Assembly: GCA_003140915.1 (NCBI GenBank)
Contig: PLLI01000068.1
Coordinates: forward strand, 1-14,335
Length of the DNA stretch: 14,335 bases
Origin: Candidatus Omnitrophota bacterium
GTDB taxonomy: Bacteria > Omnitrophota > Gorgyraeia > 2-01-FULL-45-10
Direction of reading: 5' to 3'
Shown: positions 7,918 through 14,046 of the stretch, piece by piece
Layout: each line of letters begins with the position of its first letter
Position numbering within the stretch: the stretch's first letter is position 1
Made by a program: the position numbers and the translations under genes
Notes under the pieces: model-generated
Databases searched by the model: none
What the model saw: the letters and a program-made list of their open reading frames with translations, nothing else
What the model was told of the DNA's origin: nothing

Positions 7918-8420
7918 CCTTTATTATCGGCGGCGCAAGGAGCGGAAAGAGCGGCCATGCGCTGAAACTTGCGGGCGGGGCAAAACGGGTTGCTTTTGTG
8001 GCTACGTGCGAGGCGCTCGATAATGAGATGGCGATGCGGATAAAGGACCATAAGAATGACCGGCCAAAGCACTGGACGACCTTTGAGGAGCCTCTGGCGG
8101 TTTCCGCATTGATAAGACGGATCCCGGCGGCGCACGACCTCATCCTTATAGACTGCCTTACGCTTCTCGTATCGAATTTGTTCCTGAAGAAGAGAGCGCC
8201 GCAGAAAATAGAAAAAGAAATCATTGCGATCATGGAAGAGCTCAAAAAGCGCAAAGACTCTTCTATAGTCGTGTCGAATGAGGTCGGTTTAGGAATAGTG
8301 CCGGATAACAGGCTCGGCCGCGAGTTCAGGGATGTTGCGGGCAGGGTAAATAAGATCGCCGCAGAGCGTTCGGCGCAAGTGCTTTTTATGGTTTCAGGAA
8401 TACCGTGGAGGATAAAGTAA
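7905..8420 (+). CDS. cobU: Adenosylcobinamide kinase / adenosylcobinamide-phosphate guanylyltransferase
   Basis: This bifunctional cytosolic enzyme phosphorylates adenosylcobinamide and then transfers GMP to make adenosylcobinamide-GDP. The 171 residues begin with a Walker A motif GGARSGKS (residues 9-16). RIKDHKNDRPKHWTTFEEP carries the conserved His (residue 49), equivalent to the guanylylated His of CobU. LILIDCLTLLVSNL is Walker B-like, and VSNEVGLGIVP plus GREFRDVAGRVN are family-diagnostic. Length is typical (about 170-185). The ATG at 7905 lies inside the end of cobC and gives a start immediately before the P-loop strand, as expected; only a weak ribosome site precedes it, consistent with coupling to cobC translation. 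Confidence 0.95.
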   Translation: MGRITFIIGGARSGKSGHALKLAGGAKRVAFVATCEALDNEMAMRIKDHKNDRPKHWTTFEEPLAVSALIRRIPAAHDLILIDCLTLLVSNLFLKKRAPQKIEKEIIAIMEELKKRKDSSIVVSNEVGLGIVPDNRLGREFRDVAGRVNKIAAERSAQVLFMVSGIPWRIK

Positions 8421-8421
8421 A

Positions 8422-9483
8422 ATGGGCAGTTTAGAAACAGTCAGGGGTTCCATAAAAGCGATCGATCGTTCTCTCATGGAAAAAACGCAAGCGCGGCTCG
8501 ATAGTCTTACAAAACCGTTAGGGTCTCTCGGCAGGCTTGAAGAATTGGCAAAGATGGTCGCCGGGATCACGGGCAAGGAGGCCCCTGTATTGCGAAACAA
8601 GGTCGTATTCACGTTCGCGGGTGATCATGGCGTAACGGCCGAAGGCGTCAGCGCCTATCCGAAAGAAGTCACTCCGCAAATGGTGTATAATTTTTTAAGA
8701 GGCGGAGCGGGAATAAATGTTTTGGCCAGGCACGTCGGCGCCAGGGTGGTGGTGGCGGACCTGGGCGTGGCGGAGGACCTAAGCCCCAACCCTCTTCTTA
8801 TAGTTAAGAAGGTAAATTACGGAACTAAAAATATGGTAAAGGGCCCCGCGATGTCACGCGCGGAGGCAATAAGGTCCATCGAAGCGGGGATCGAAATATT
8901 CGAAGATGAATTTAAGAAGGGCGTAGACATTGCCGGCACCGGCGACATGGGCATCGGTAACACCACCTCATCCAGCGCTATTACGGCGGTATTTACCGCC
9001 CATCCCGTAGAGGATATTACCGGCCGCGGGACGGGCATAGACGATAAGGGCCTGACCAATAAGGTCGCGATAATAAAAAAAGCATTAGCTGTAAATAAGC
9101 CTGACCCGAACGACGCCATCGACGTCCTCTCAAAAGTAGGCGGGTTCGAGATAGGCGGCCTGGCAGGTGTAATTTTGGCAGCGGCGTCCCGCAAGGTCCC
9201 GATAGTCATCGACGGATTTATTTCAGGGGCGGCGGCGCTTGTAGCTTTTCACATCGAGCCCAAAACAAAGGATTATATGATCGCGAGCCACTGCTCCGTA
9301 GAGCGCGGGCACAGGGTGATCCTGGAGCATATAGGCCTTAAGCCTATCTTAGATCTGAACTTGAGGCTGGGTGAAGGTACTGGCGCGGCTCTGGGGATCG
9401 GCATTGTCGAAGCAGCTGTAAAGATCTTGACGGAGATGGCGACTTTTAAAGAGGCAAGCGTTTCGGAGAAGATCGAAAAATGA
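8422..9483 (+). CDS. cobT: Nicotinate-nucleotide--dimethylbenzimidazole phosphoribosyltransferase
   Basis: CobT activates the lower ligand base by making alpha-ribazole-5'-phosphate from nicotinate mononucleotide and dimethylbenzimidazole or related bases. The 353 residues match the family's length. Visible motifs are LDSLTKPLGSLGRLEELA, FAGDHGVTAEGVSAYP, GTGDMGIGNTTSSSA (phosphoribosyl/nicotinate site), and LRLGEGTGAALG near the C-terminus, whose Glu 318 matches the catalytic Glu (317 in Salmonella). Only one base separates it from cobU, and GGAGG (8407-8411) provides a good ribosome site. Its stop overlaps cobS by ATGA. The sequence cannot say which lower base is used. Confidence 0.96.
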   Translation: MGSLETVRGSIKAIDRSLMEKTQARLDSLTKPLGSLGRLEELAKMVAGITGKEAPVLRNKVVFTFAGDHGVTAEGVSAYPKEVTPQMVYNFLRGGAGINVLARHVGARVVVADLGVAEDLSPNPLLIVKKVNYGTKNMVKGPAMSRAEAIRSIEAGIEIFEDEFKKGVDIAGTGDMGIGNTTSSSAITAVFTAHPVEDITGRGTGIDDKGLTNKVAIIKKALAVNKPDPNDAIDVLSKVGGFEIGGLAGVILAAASRKVPIVIDGFISGAAALVAFHIEPKTKDYMIASHCSVERGHRVILEHIGLKPILDLNLRLGEGTGAALGIGIVEAAVKILTEMATFKEASVSEKIEK

Positions 9484-10226
9484 AGAGTTTCTTACTGGCA
9501 CTACAATTTTTGACGATAATCCCGGTCAGGATAGACCGGCCGGCGGCTAAGGAATTTGGCCGGGCCATAGCATGTTTCCCCATAGTCGGATTACTGCTTG
9601 GATCGGTATTGGTAGCGGCAAATCATTTATTGTTGCTTGCCCGATTAGATCCGTTAGCGTCTAATGCCATACTTATCGTTCTTTTGGTAGTCTTGACCGG
9701 CGGGCTGCATCTTGATGGATTGTCGGATACGGCCGATGCACTCTTCAGCGGCAAGGACAGGGCGCGGATGCTCGAGATCATGCGCGATCCGCACGTGGGC
9801 GCGATGGGCGTCCTGGCGATCGTATCCGTATTGATGCTAAAGGTATCTTTTCTCTCAGCCGTAAGCACGCCGTTTAAAGACGCGAGCCTCGTCCTCATGT
9901 GCGTTGTGAGCAGGTGGTCAATGGTGCTATCGATGTTCGTTTTTCCTTACGCAAGAACGGAAGGAAAGGCGAAGGTATTTATTGACGAGGTTGATAAAAT
10001 AAAATTCCTGGCCGCGACAATTATTGCCCTCACCATTGTGCTATCTGTCGCGAAAGTGACAGGGCTGGCGGTCTTTGCGATAGCGGCCCTCTTCACGTGC
10101 GTGGCGGGTTTGCGTATAAAAATAAAAATAGGAGGCATCACGGGAGATACCATAGGGGCCGTGAGTGAATTGACCGAGGTTATGATATTGTTGAATATCA
10201 TAATTTTGGAAAGGATATTTATATGA
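9480..10226 (+). CDS. cobS: Adenosylcobinamide-GDP ribazoletransferase (cobalamin synthase), membrane protein
   Basis: CobS joins adenosylcobinamide-GDP to alpha-ribazole (or its phosphate) in the inner membrane, completing the cobamide. The 248 residues are hydrophobic with several membrane spans. They carry the family motifs LQFLTIIPV near the N-terminus, the acidic GGLHLDGLSDTADALFSG metal/substrate motif (about residues 77-94), and MRDPHVGAMGV (about 101-111). Length is typical. Start and stop both overlap neighbours by ATGA, so it is tightly coupled between cobT and the PP-loop gene. Confidence 0.95.
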   Translation: MKSFLLALQFLTIIPVRIDRPAAKEFGRAIACFPIVGLLLGSVLVAANHLLLLARLDPLASNAILIVLLVVLTGGLHLDGLSDTADALFSGKDRARMLEIMRDPHVGAMGVLAIVSVLMLKVSFLSAVSTPFKDASLVLMCVVSRWSMVLSMFVFPYARTEGKAKVFIDEVDKIKFLAATIIALTIVLSVAKVTGLAVFAIAALFTCVAGLRIKIKIGGITGDTIGAVSELTEVMILLNIIILERIFI

Positions 10227-10897
10227 ATAAGGTGGCGGCAATATCCTCCTGGAGCGGAGGTAAAGACAGCTGCCTTGCGTGTTATAAGGCGATGCAGAGC
10301 GGTTATGACGTAAGATACTTACTAAATTTTATTTCACGAGAATCTAAAAGGGGATGCTTTCACGGGATCGAAGCGGAACTACTCTCGCTGCAAGTTAGGA
10401 GGATCGGTATTCCTCTTGTTCAAAAAGAGGTTACAGCCGATATGAAAAAATACGAGGAAGAGTTTAAGGAAGCTGTGGCCAGGCTTAAAACTGAAGAGAT
10501 GCGAAATATGGTCTTCGGTGATATCTATCTGTTGGACATGATAAATTGGGTCGAGAGAGTCTGCGGTGATTTGGGCGTGCAGCCGGTCGAACCGCTCTGG
10601 CAGCAGGACCCTATTAAGATAGTGGACGAGTTTACCGGCCTTGGCTTCAAGGCAATAATAGTGAGCTGCCAGGCCGAAAAGATGGGGAAAGAATATCTGG
10701 GCAGGCCGGTTGACGTGGATTTGGCAAATGAACTCAAAAAGAAAGGAGTGTGCCCCTGCGGTGAGAACGGGGAGTTCCATACCCTGGTAGTTGACGGGCC
10801 CATATTCAAAGAGCCTATACGAATATTGGAAGCTGAGCCTATTCTGAAAGAAGGGTTCTGGAAGCACTGGTTCCTGGACATTAAGAAGTACTCGTAA
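10223..10897 (+). CDS. Dph6-like PP-loop ATP pyrophosphatase (ATP_bind_4/COG2102 family)
   Basis: This 224-residue protein belongs to the N-type ATP pyrophosphatase superfamily. SSWSGGKDSCLACYKA (residues 8-23) is the PP-loop, GDIYLLDMINWVERVC (about 94-109) follows the family pattern, and CPCGENGEFHTLVVDGPIF (about 173-191) is the family's conserved second motif. In archaea and eukaryotes this family (Dph6) amidates diphthine on EF-2. Bacteria lack diphthamide, so another ammonia- or amine-ligase reaction is likely. It is coupled to cobS by ATGA with AAAGGA upstream, so it belongs to the riboswitch-controlled operon. A role in corrinoid amidation, salvage or remodelling is an inference from location only. 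Confidence 0.85.
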   Translation: MNKVAAISSWSGGKDSCLACYKAMQSGYDVRYLLNFISRESKRGCFHGIEAELLSLQVRRIGIPLVQKEVTADMKKYEEEFKEAVARLKTEEMRNMVFGDIYLLDMINWVERVCGDLGVQPVEPLWQQDPIKIVDEFTGLGFKAIIVSCQAEKMGKEYLGRPVDVDLANELKKKGVCPCGENGEFHTLVVDGPIFKEPIRILEAEPILKEGFWKHWFLDIKKYS

Positions 10898-10903
10898 TAA
10901 AAT
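10875..10903 (+). promoter_or_regulatory. Candidate sigma70-type promoter for the btuB transcript
   Basis: TGGACA (10875-10880) and TAAAAT (10898-10903) are separated by 17 bases, each one mismatch from consensus, and straddle the stop of the PP-loop gene. The predicted start near 10910 falls at the 5' edge of the second riboswitch, so the receptor gene probably has its own B12-responsive transcript. Confidence 0.55.
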
Positions 10904-10907
10904 CAGA

Positions 10908-11040
10908 TTGGAAAACCTGGAGTGAATGAAGGAAGTCCTGGTGGGATCCCAGGCGCTGTCGCGCAACGGTAAACCGTTTTTAGTAACGGGAGCCCGGTCG
11001 ATCACATTCCATGGGAAGTACTCTCGCGTAAAGGAGGAAT
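10908..11040 (+). promoter_or_regulatory. Short, divergent cobalamin riboswitch ahead of btuB
   Basis: The core matches the cobalamin aptamer. GGAAGTCCTGGTGGGATCCC gives a P4 stem, CCTGG (10937-10941) with CCAGG (10949-10953). GCTGTCGCGCAACGGTAA (10955-10972) is the strongest block. A hairpin CCGTT/AACGG (10974-10989), GGGAGCC, and CACATTCCATGGGAAG (P6-like) follow. GGAGTG (10919-10924) can pair with TACTCT (11019-11024) to close it. The usual 3' block like AGTCAGGAnACCTGCC is not present after GGGAAG. The AGGAGG ribosome site (11032-11037) follows within 10 bases and no terminator is visible, so control is probably translational. Confidence 0.75.
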
Positions 11041-11042
11041 AG

Positions 11043-12884
11043 ATGTTTAATTTCAAATTGATCATCAGGTCTGCAGCTGCAGTGTTGGACATTTTATTTA
11101 TAATTAACGATTTATGTTTCGCAGAGAATATAAGATTAGAGAACATTGTAATAACTCCCTCCAGAATAAAAGAATATCAGGGTAATTCTGCACGAAAAGT
11201 CGAGGTAATTACATCCGGTGATATAGAGGCTTCCGGTGCCCAAGACTTAGGCGAAGTTTTAACTTCGCTTGCGTCCGTTAACGTAAACAGCAACGGCGGG
11301 CTCGGTGCTCAAAAGACAATACGCATGCGCGGGTCTAGTGCAGCGCAGGTGCTCGTCCTTATCGACGGCAGGCCCATAAATAGCCCGAGAGACGGCGAGA
11401 TAGACCTCAGCACGATACCGCTCGATAATATCGACCGGATAGAAGTGATGTACGGTCCCGGCTCGAGCCTATACGGTTCTCAGGCAATGGGCGGGACGGT
11501 GAACATAATCACAAAGAACCCCCCTAAAGAGAAACAGAAGACGGAATCTACCACTACTTTTGGGAGTTTTAAAGAATTCTCGCAGCGTATCTCCCAGGGA
11601 GCGCGCTTGAAGAAGTTAGGCTATTTGCTGACAGGGGCCTATGAATCCGATCATGGTTTTCGCGAGAACTCTGAATTTAACGCCGAAGATCTAAATGCAA
11701 AGTTTGACTATCAGCTTAACGCCAAAAATGACATCGTATTTAATTCAGGCATCTATAAGAATAGAGTAGGAGTTCCGGGGTCAACCGCTTCCCCAAGCAG
11801 CATTAATAAACAAAAGGTCTTTCGCCATTTCTTCGACTTAAATTGGGATTTCAAACCGGACGACCTGTCTTCTCTTTCTCTTAAAGCATACCAGACTTAC
11901 GATAGGTTGGAATTTGTGCAGCTGCCCCTGGCCGAAAACGCGATCCAGACTACTAAAGTGCGCGGCATAAATTTGCAGGTGGCGCAGGAATTGTATAAGT
12001 TCTACCAATTGATAATGGGATTAAATTACGTGCAGAATTTGAACGACAGCACCACATCCGCCAAGCATTATTATGACGTATGGGCGTTTTATATGGAAAA
12101 CCAGTTTGAATTTTTCGACCGCCTGAAACTGACAGCAGGCGCAAGGGTAGATAAATATTCTAATTTCGGGACCGAGCTCGATCCCAGCGCTACGCTGTCT
12201 TACAAGTTGGATGAAAATAATAGGATCCGCGCCCTCATCAGCCGTTCCTTTCGCGCTCCGACGTTTAACGATCTATACTGGCCCTTCGATGGGTTTGCGC
12301 AGGGGAATGTCAATTTAAGGCCGGAAAGAGGCGTCACGGTGGAGGCCGGTTTCGACACAAGGATAACTGATAAGTTAAGTACGGGGATAACCTATTATAG
12401 AAACGATTTTTCGAATTTGATTAACTGGGCGCCGCAATCTGCGGACCCCTCGGCAATATGGCAGCCGATGAATATCGATTCCGCCGTAATAAACGGTATC
12501 GAAATCACAAATGCGTTAGCGCTGACGGATAATTTGGAATTCGACGTTGCATATACCTACCTTAGGGCGAAGAATAGCGCCACTGGTAAGTACCTCATCT
12601 ATCAGCCCATTGATAAAGTGGATATGGCTCTGAAATATAAAGATAAATGCGGCCTGGCATGCCAGGTGTCCGGCCAATCTGTAGACCAGCGATTCGATGA
12701 CCCCAACAATAGCGTAAAGGTGAAGAAGTTCTTTGTCGTAAATATGCATATCTCAAAAAAATTCAAAGAAGGTTTCACTTATTTTATCACGCTGGATAAT
12801 ATCTTTAATGCGAGATGCCAGACTTTAAGAAATTATCCGATGCCGTTATGTTCCATGTCGGGCGGGGCGAAAGTGGAATTCTAA
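11043..12884 (+). CDS. btuB: TonB-dependent outer-membrane cobalamin/corrinoid receptor (BtuB-like)
   Basis: This 613-residue protein is almost the same length as E. coli BtuB. It has a signal peptide (about residues 1-27, cleavage near CFA-EN) and then a TonB-box-like ENIVITPSR. The plug domain (about 45-160) carries EVLTSLASVNV, IRMRGSSAAQVLVLIDGRP, IDRIEVMYGPGSSLYGSQAMGG and VNIITK. The rest is a 22-strand-type barrel with a SFRAPTFNDLYWP motif (FRAP, typical of BtuB-like receptors) and a terminal VENLF-like LDNIFNA ... SGGAKVEF ending in Phe, as the BAM recognition signal requires. The cobalamin riboswitch immediately upstream makes corrinoid the probable ligand. It has its own promoter and a strong AGGAGG site. 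No BtuCDF genes are in the window. Confidence 0.92.
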   Translation: MFNFKLIIRSAAAVLDILFIINDLCFAENIRLENIVITPSRIKEYQGNSARKVEVITSGDIEASGAQDLGEVLTSLASVNVNSNGGLGAQKTIRMRGSSAAQVLVLIDGRPINSPRDGEIDLSTIPLDNIDRIEVMYGPGSSLYGSQAMGGTVNIITKNPPKEKQKTESTTTFGSFKEFSQRISQGARLKKLGYLLTGAYESDHGFRENSEFNAEDLNAKFDYQLNAKNDIVFNSGIYKNRVGVPGSTASPSSINKQKVFRHFFDLNWDFKPDDLSSLSLKAYQTYDRLEFVQLPLAENAIQTTKVRGINLQVAQELYKFYQLIMGLNYVQNLNDSTTSAKHYYDVWAFYMENQFEFFDRLKLTAGARVDKYSNFGTELDPSATLSYKLDENNRIRALISRSFRAPTFNDLYWPFDGFAQGNVNLRPERGVTVEAGFDTRITDKLSTGITYYRNDFSNLINWAPQSADPSAIWQPMNIDSAVINGIEITNALALTDNLEFDVAYTYLRAKNSATGKYLIYQPIDKVDMALKYKDKCGLACQVSGQSVDQRFDDPNNSVKVKKFFVVNMHISKKFKEGFTYFITLDNIFNARCQTLRNYPMPLCSMSGGAKVEF

Positions 12885-12889
12885 ACTCT

Positions 12890-12918
12890 TTGACTTTGGA
12901 TATGCCTTAGGGTATATT
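12890..12918 (+). promoter_or_regulatory. Sigma70-type promoter of the TonB-C gene
   Basis: TTGACT (12890-12895) and TATATT (12913-12918) are 17 bases apart, starting 6 bases after the btuB stop. The expected start point (about 12925) coincides with the first ATG of the next gene, implying a leaderless message or use of the ATG at 12941. Confidence 0.65.
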
Positions 12919-12925
12919 AATTTTC

Positions 12926-13408
12926 ATGGATACCAATAAGATGATAAAAGGTTTTATTGTTTTTTTGGCTGCGGCATATGCCATATCCGGAAACATATAT
13001 TCGCCTTGTGCCATAGCCCAAACTATCAAGGCAACGGATAGCATGGATCCTGCTTATTTTAGCTTGAAAGACGATATGAAGTCTTATCAAATCATATATA
13101 AAGAACACGCAAAGGACTATCTGGATTATTATAATACCATTCGAGAGAAGGTGGTGCAAAAGCTTAAATATAATTACAGGGACCATTACAGTAACGGCGA
13201 CGTCGATCTTTTCTTTATCCTGAATTCTAACGGATCGTTAGGCAGGATCGATGTGGATCTTGGTAAATCGACGACCGATAATAGACTTATCGATATCGCG
13301 ATTCTGAGTATACAGCAGGCATCGCCGTTCCCGCATTTCCCGAAGGAATTAGACGCCTCCGAGTTGCCTTTCAGCCTTGCCATATCATTCAAGGAATCCA
13401 AAGAGTAG
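12926..13408 (+). CDS. Small exported protein with a TonB C-terminal domain
   Basis: Residues 6-31 form a signal peptide or signal anchor (MIKGFIVFLAAAYAIS..., possible cleavage at AIA-QT). Residues about 68-157 match the TonB/TolA C-terminal fold: YYNTIREKVVQKLKYNY, GDVDLFFILNSNGSLGRIDVD, STTDNRLIDIAILSIQQA, then the hallmark SPFPHFPKEL and LPFSLAISFK. The proline-rich, periplasm-spanning linker of real TonB is absent; only about 35 residues separate the hydrophobic part from the domain. It lies directly behind the BtuB-like receptor but has its own promoter. It may bind TonB boxes or envelope partners, or be a general periplasmic factor. The start is uncertain: ATG 12926 has no ribosome site, and ATG 12941 gives a more usual signal peptide. 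Confidence 0.8.
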   Translation: MDTNKMIKGFIVFLAAAYAISGNIYSPCAIAQTIKATDSMDPAYFSLKDDMKSYQIIYKEHAKDYLDYYNTIREKVVQKLKYNYRDHYSNGDVDLFFILNSNGSLGRIDVDLGKSTTDNRLIDIAILSIQQASPFPHFPKELDASELPFSLAISFKESKE

Positions 13409-13440
13409 GCTTCGATCCAAGGCCTCAGGGCTATTTTAGC

Positions 13441-13469
13441 TTGAAATTTCTACCGAATTGGGTTATGCT
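13441..13469 (+). promoter_or_regulatory. Sigma70-type promoter of the hsp20 gene
   Basis: TTGAAA (13441-13446) and TATGCT (13464-13469) are 17 bases apart, with transcription expected near 13476 and a leader of about 20 bases containing GAGG (13485-13488). Because the -10 lies past the TTG at 13458, that TTG is not the start codon. Confidence 0.65.
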
Positions 13470-13496
13470 ATTAACCTGCAATATGAGGATAATAAT

Positions 13497-14030
13497 ATGA
13501 AAAAGTTCATTATAAGCGTCATATTTTCTCTCTTAGCCATCAGCACGCTTTACGCCCAGGCCGGGCCTACCGAACAGGATTATCAAAACCTCGACCAGAT
13601 GCGCGAAAAGCTCATGCGGCTGAGGAGAGAGATGGACAGATTTATGAAGGATGTCATCGTAAATCCCGGAGATCAGGCCGGCAAGATGGCTGCGTTTGGC
13701 CAGGATGTGCGTGTCGACGTGTCGGAAAATGACAAAGAGATAATCGTTAAGGCGGACCTGCCCGGGATGAGCAAAGATAAGATAGATATCACTCTTGAGA
13801 ACAATAGGCTGCTCAAGATATCGGGTTCGCGGGAAGCTATCACAAAACAGAAGAGTCCCGGGATCGTAAAGCAGGAGCGGATGAGCGGCCGTTTCGAAAG
13901 GATCTTAGAGCTTCCGGCTGACTGCGAGAGCCGCGGCATAAAAGCGACTTACAATGAAGGCGTCCTGGAGATCGTTCTGCCGAAGAAGAAGAACGTCAGC
14001 GAAGAGACAATCAAGGTAAATGTGCAGTAA
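13497..14030 (+). CDS. Exported Hsp20/alpha-crystallin small heat shock protein
   Basis: This 177-residue protein starts at ATG 13497, chosen because GAGG lies 8 bases upstream and because it opens a textbook signal peptide (MKKFIISVIFSLLAISTLYA, cleavage near A-QA). A charged helical stretch (about residues 28-50, REKLMRLRREMDRFMKDV) precedes the alpha-crystallin domain (about 68-165). That domain has VRVDVSENDKEIIVKADLPG, ITLENNRLLKISGSRE, RFERILELP and the conserved YNEGVLEIVLPKK. Small heat shock proteins hold unfolding proteins without ATP. The signal peptide places this one in the periplasm or envelope, unusual for the family. A short C-terminal tail is present; an I-x-I-like IKV is near the end. 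efp follows 16 bases later. Confidence 0.92.
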   Translation: MKKFIISVIFSLLAISTLYAQAGPTEQDYQNLDQMREKLMRLRREMDRFMKDVIVNPGDQAGKMAAFGQDVRVDVSENDKEIIVKADLPGMSKDKIDITLENNRLLKISGSREAITKQKSPGIVKQERMSGRFERILELPADCESRGIKATYNEGVLEIVLPKKKNVSEETIKVNVQ

Positions 14031-14046
14031 GAAAGGGGAATTGTAA

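Noticed and set aside
10223..10897. Naming the PP-loop protein diphthine-ammonia ligase
   Set aside because: The diphthamide pathway is absent from bacteria, so the name of the archaeal/eukaryotic enzyme would mislead here.
10379..11146. Minus-strand open frame of 255 codons across the PP-loop gene, the second riboswitch and the start of btuB
   Set aside because: It has no recognisable domain, crosses a clear riboswitch, and lies opposite well-supported genes; it is an antisense shadow.
13409..13440. Possible hairpin GGCTT...AAGGCC after the TonB-C gene as a terminator
   Set aside because: The stem is short with a wobble and no T-run follows at the right distance.
13055..13446. Exact 15-base direct repeat TATTTTAGCTTGAAA at 13055-13069 and 13432-13446
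   Set aside because: One copy is coding and the other overlaps a promoter -35; an AT-rich 15-mer pair can arise by chance in this length, and nothing else supports a function.
13458..13496. TTG at 13458 as the start of the Hsp20 protein
   Set aside because: The -10 box (13464-13469) lies downstream of it, and the ATG at 13497 has a proper ribosome site and opens the signal peptide.
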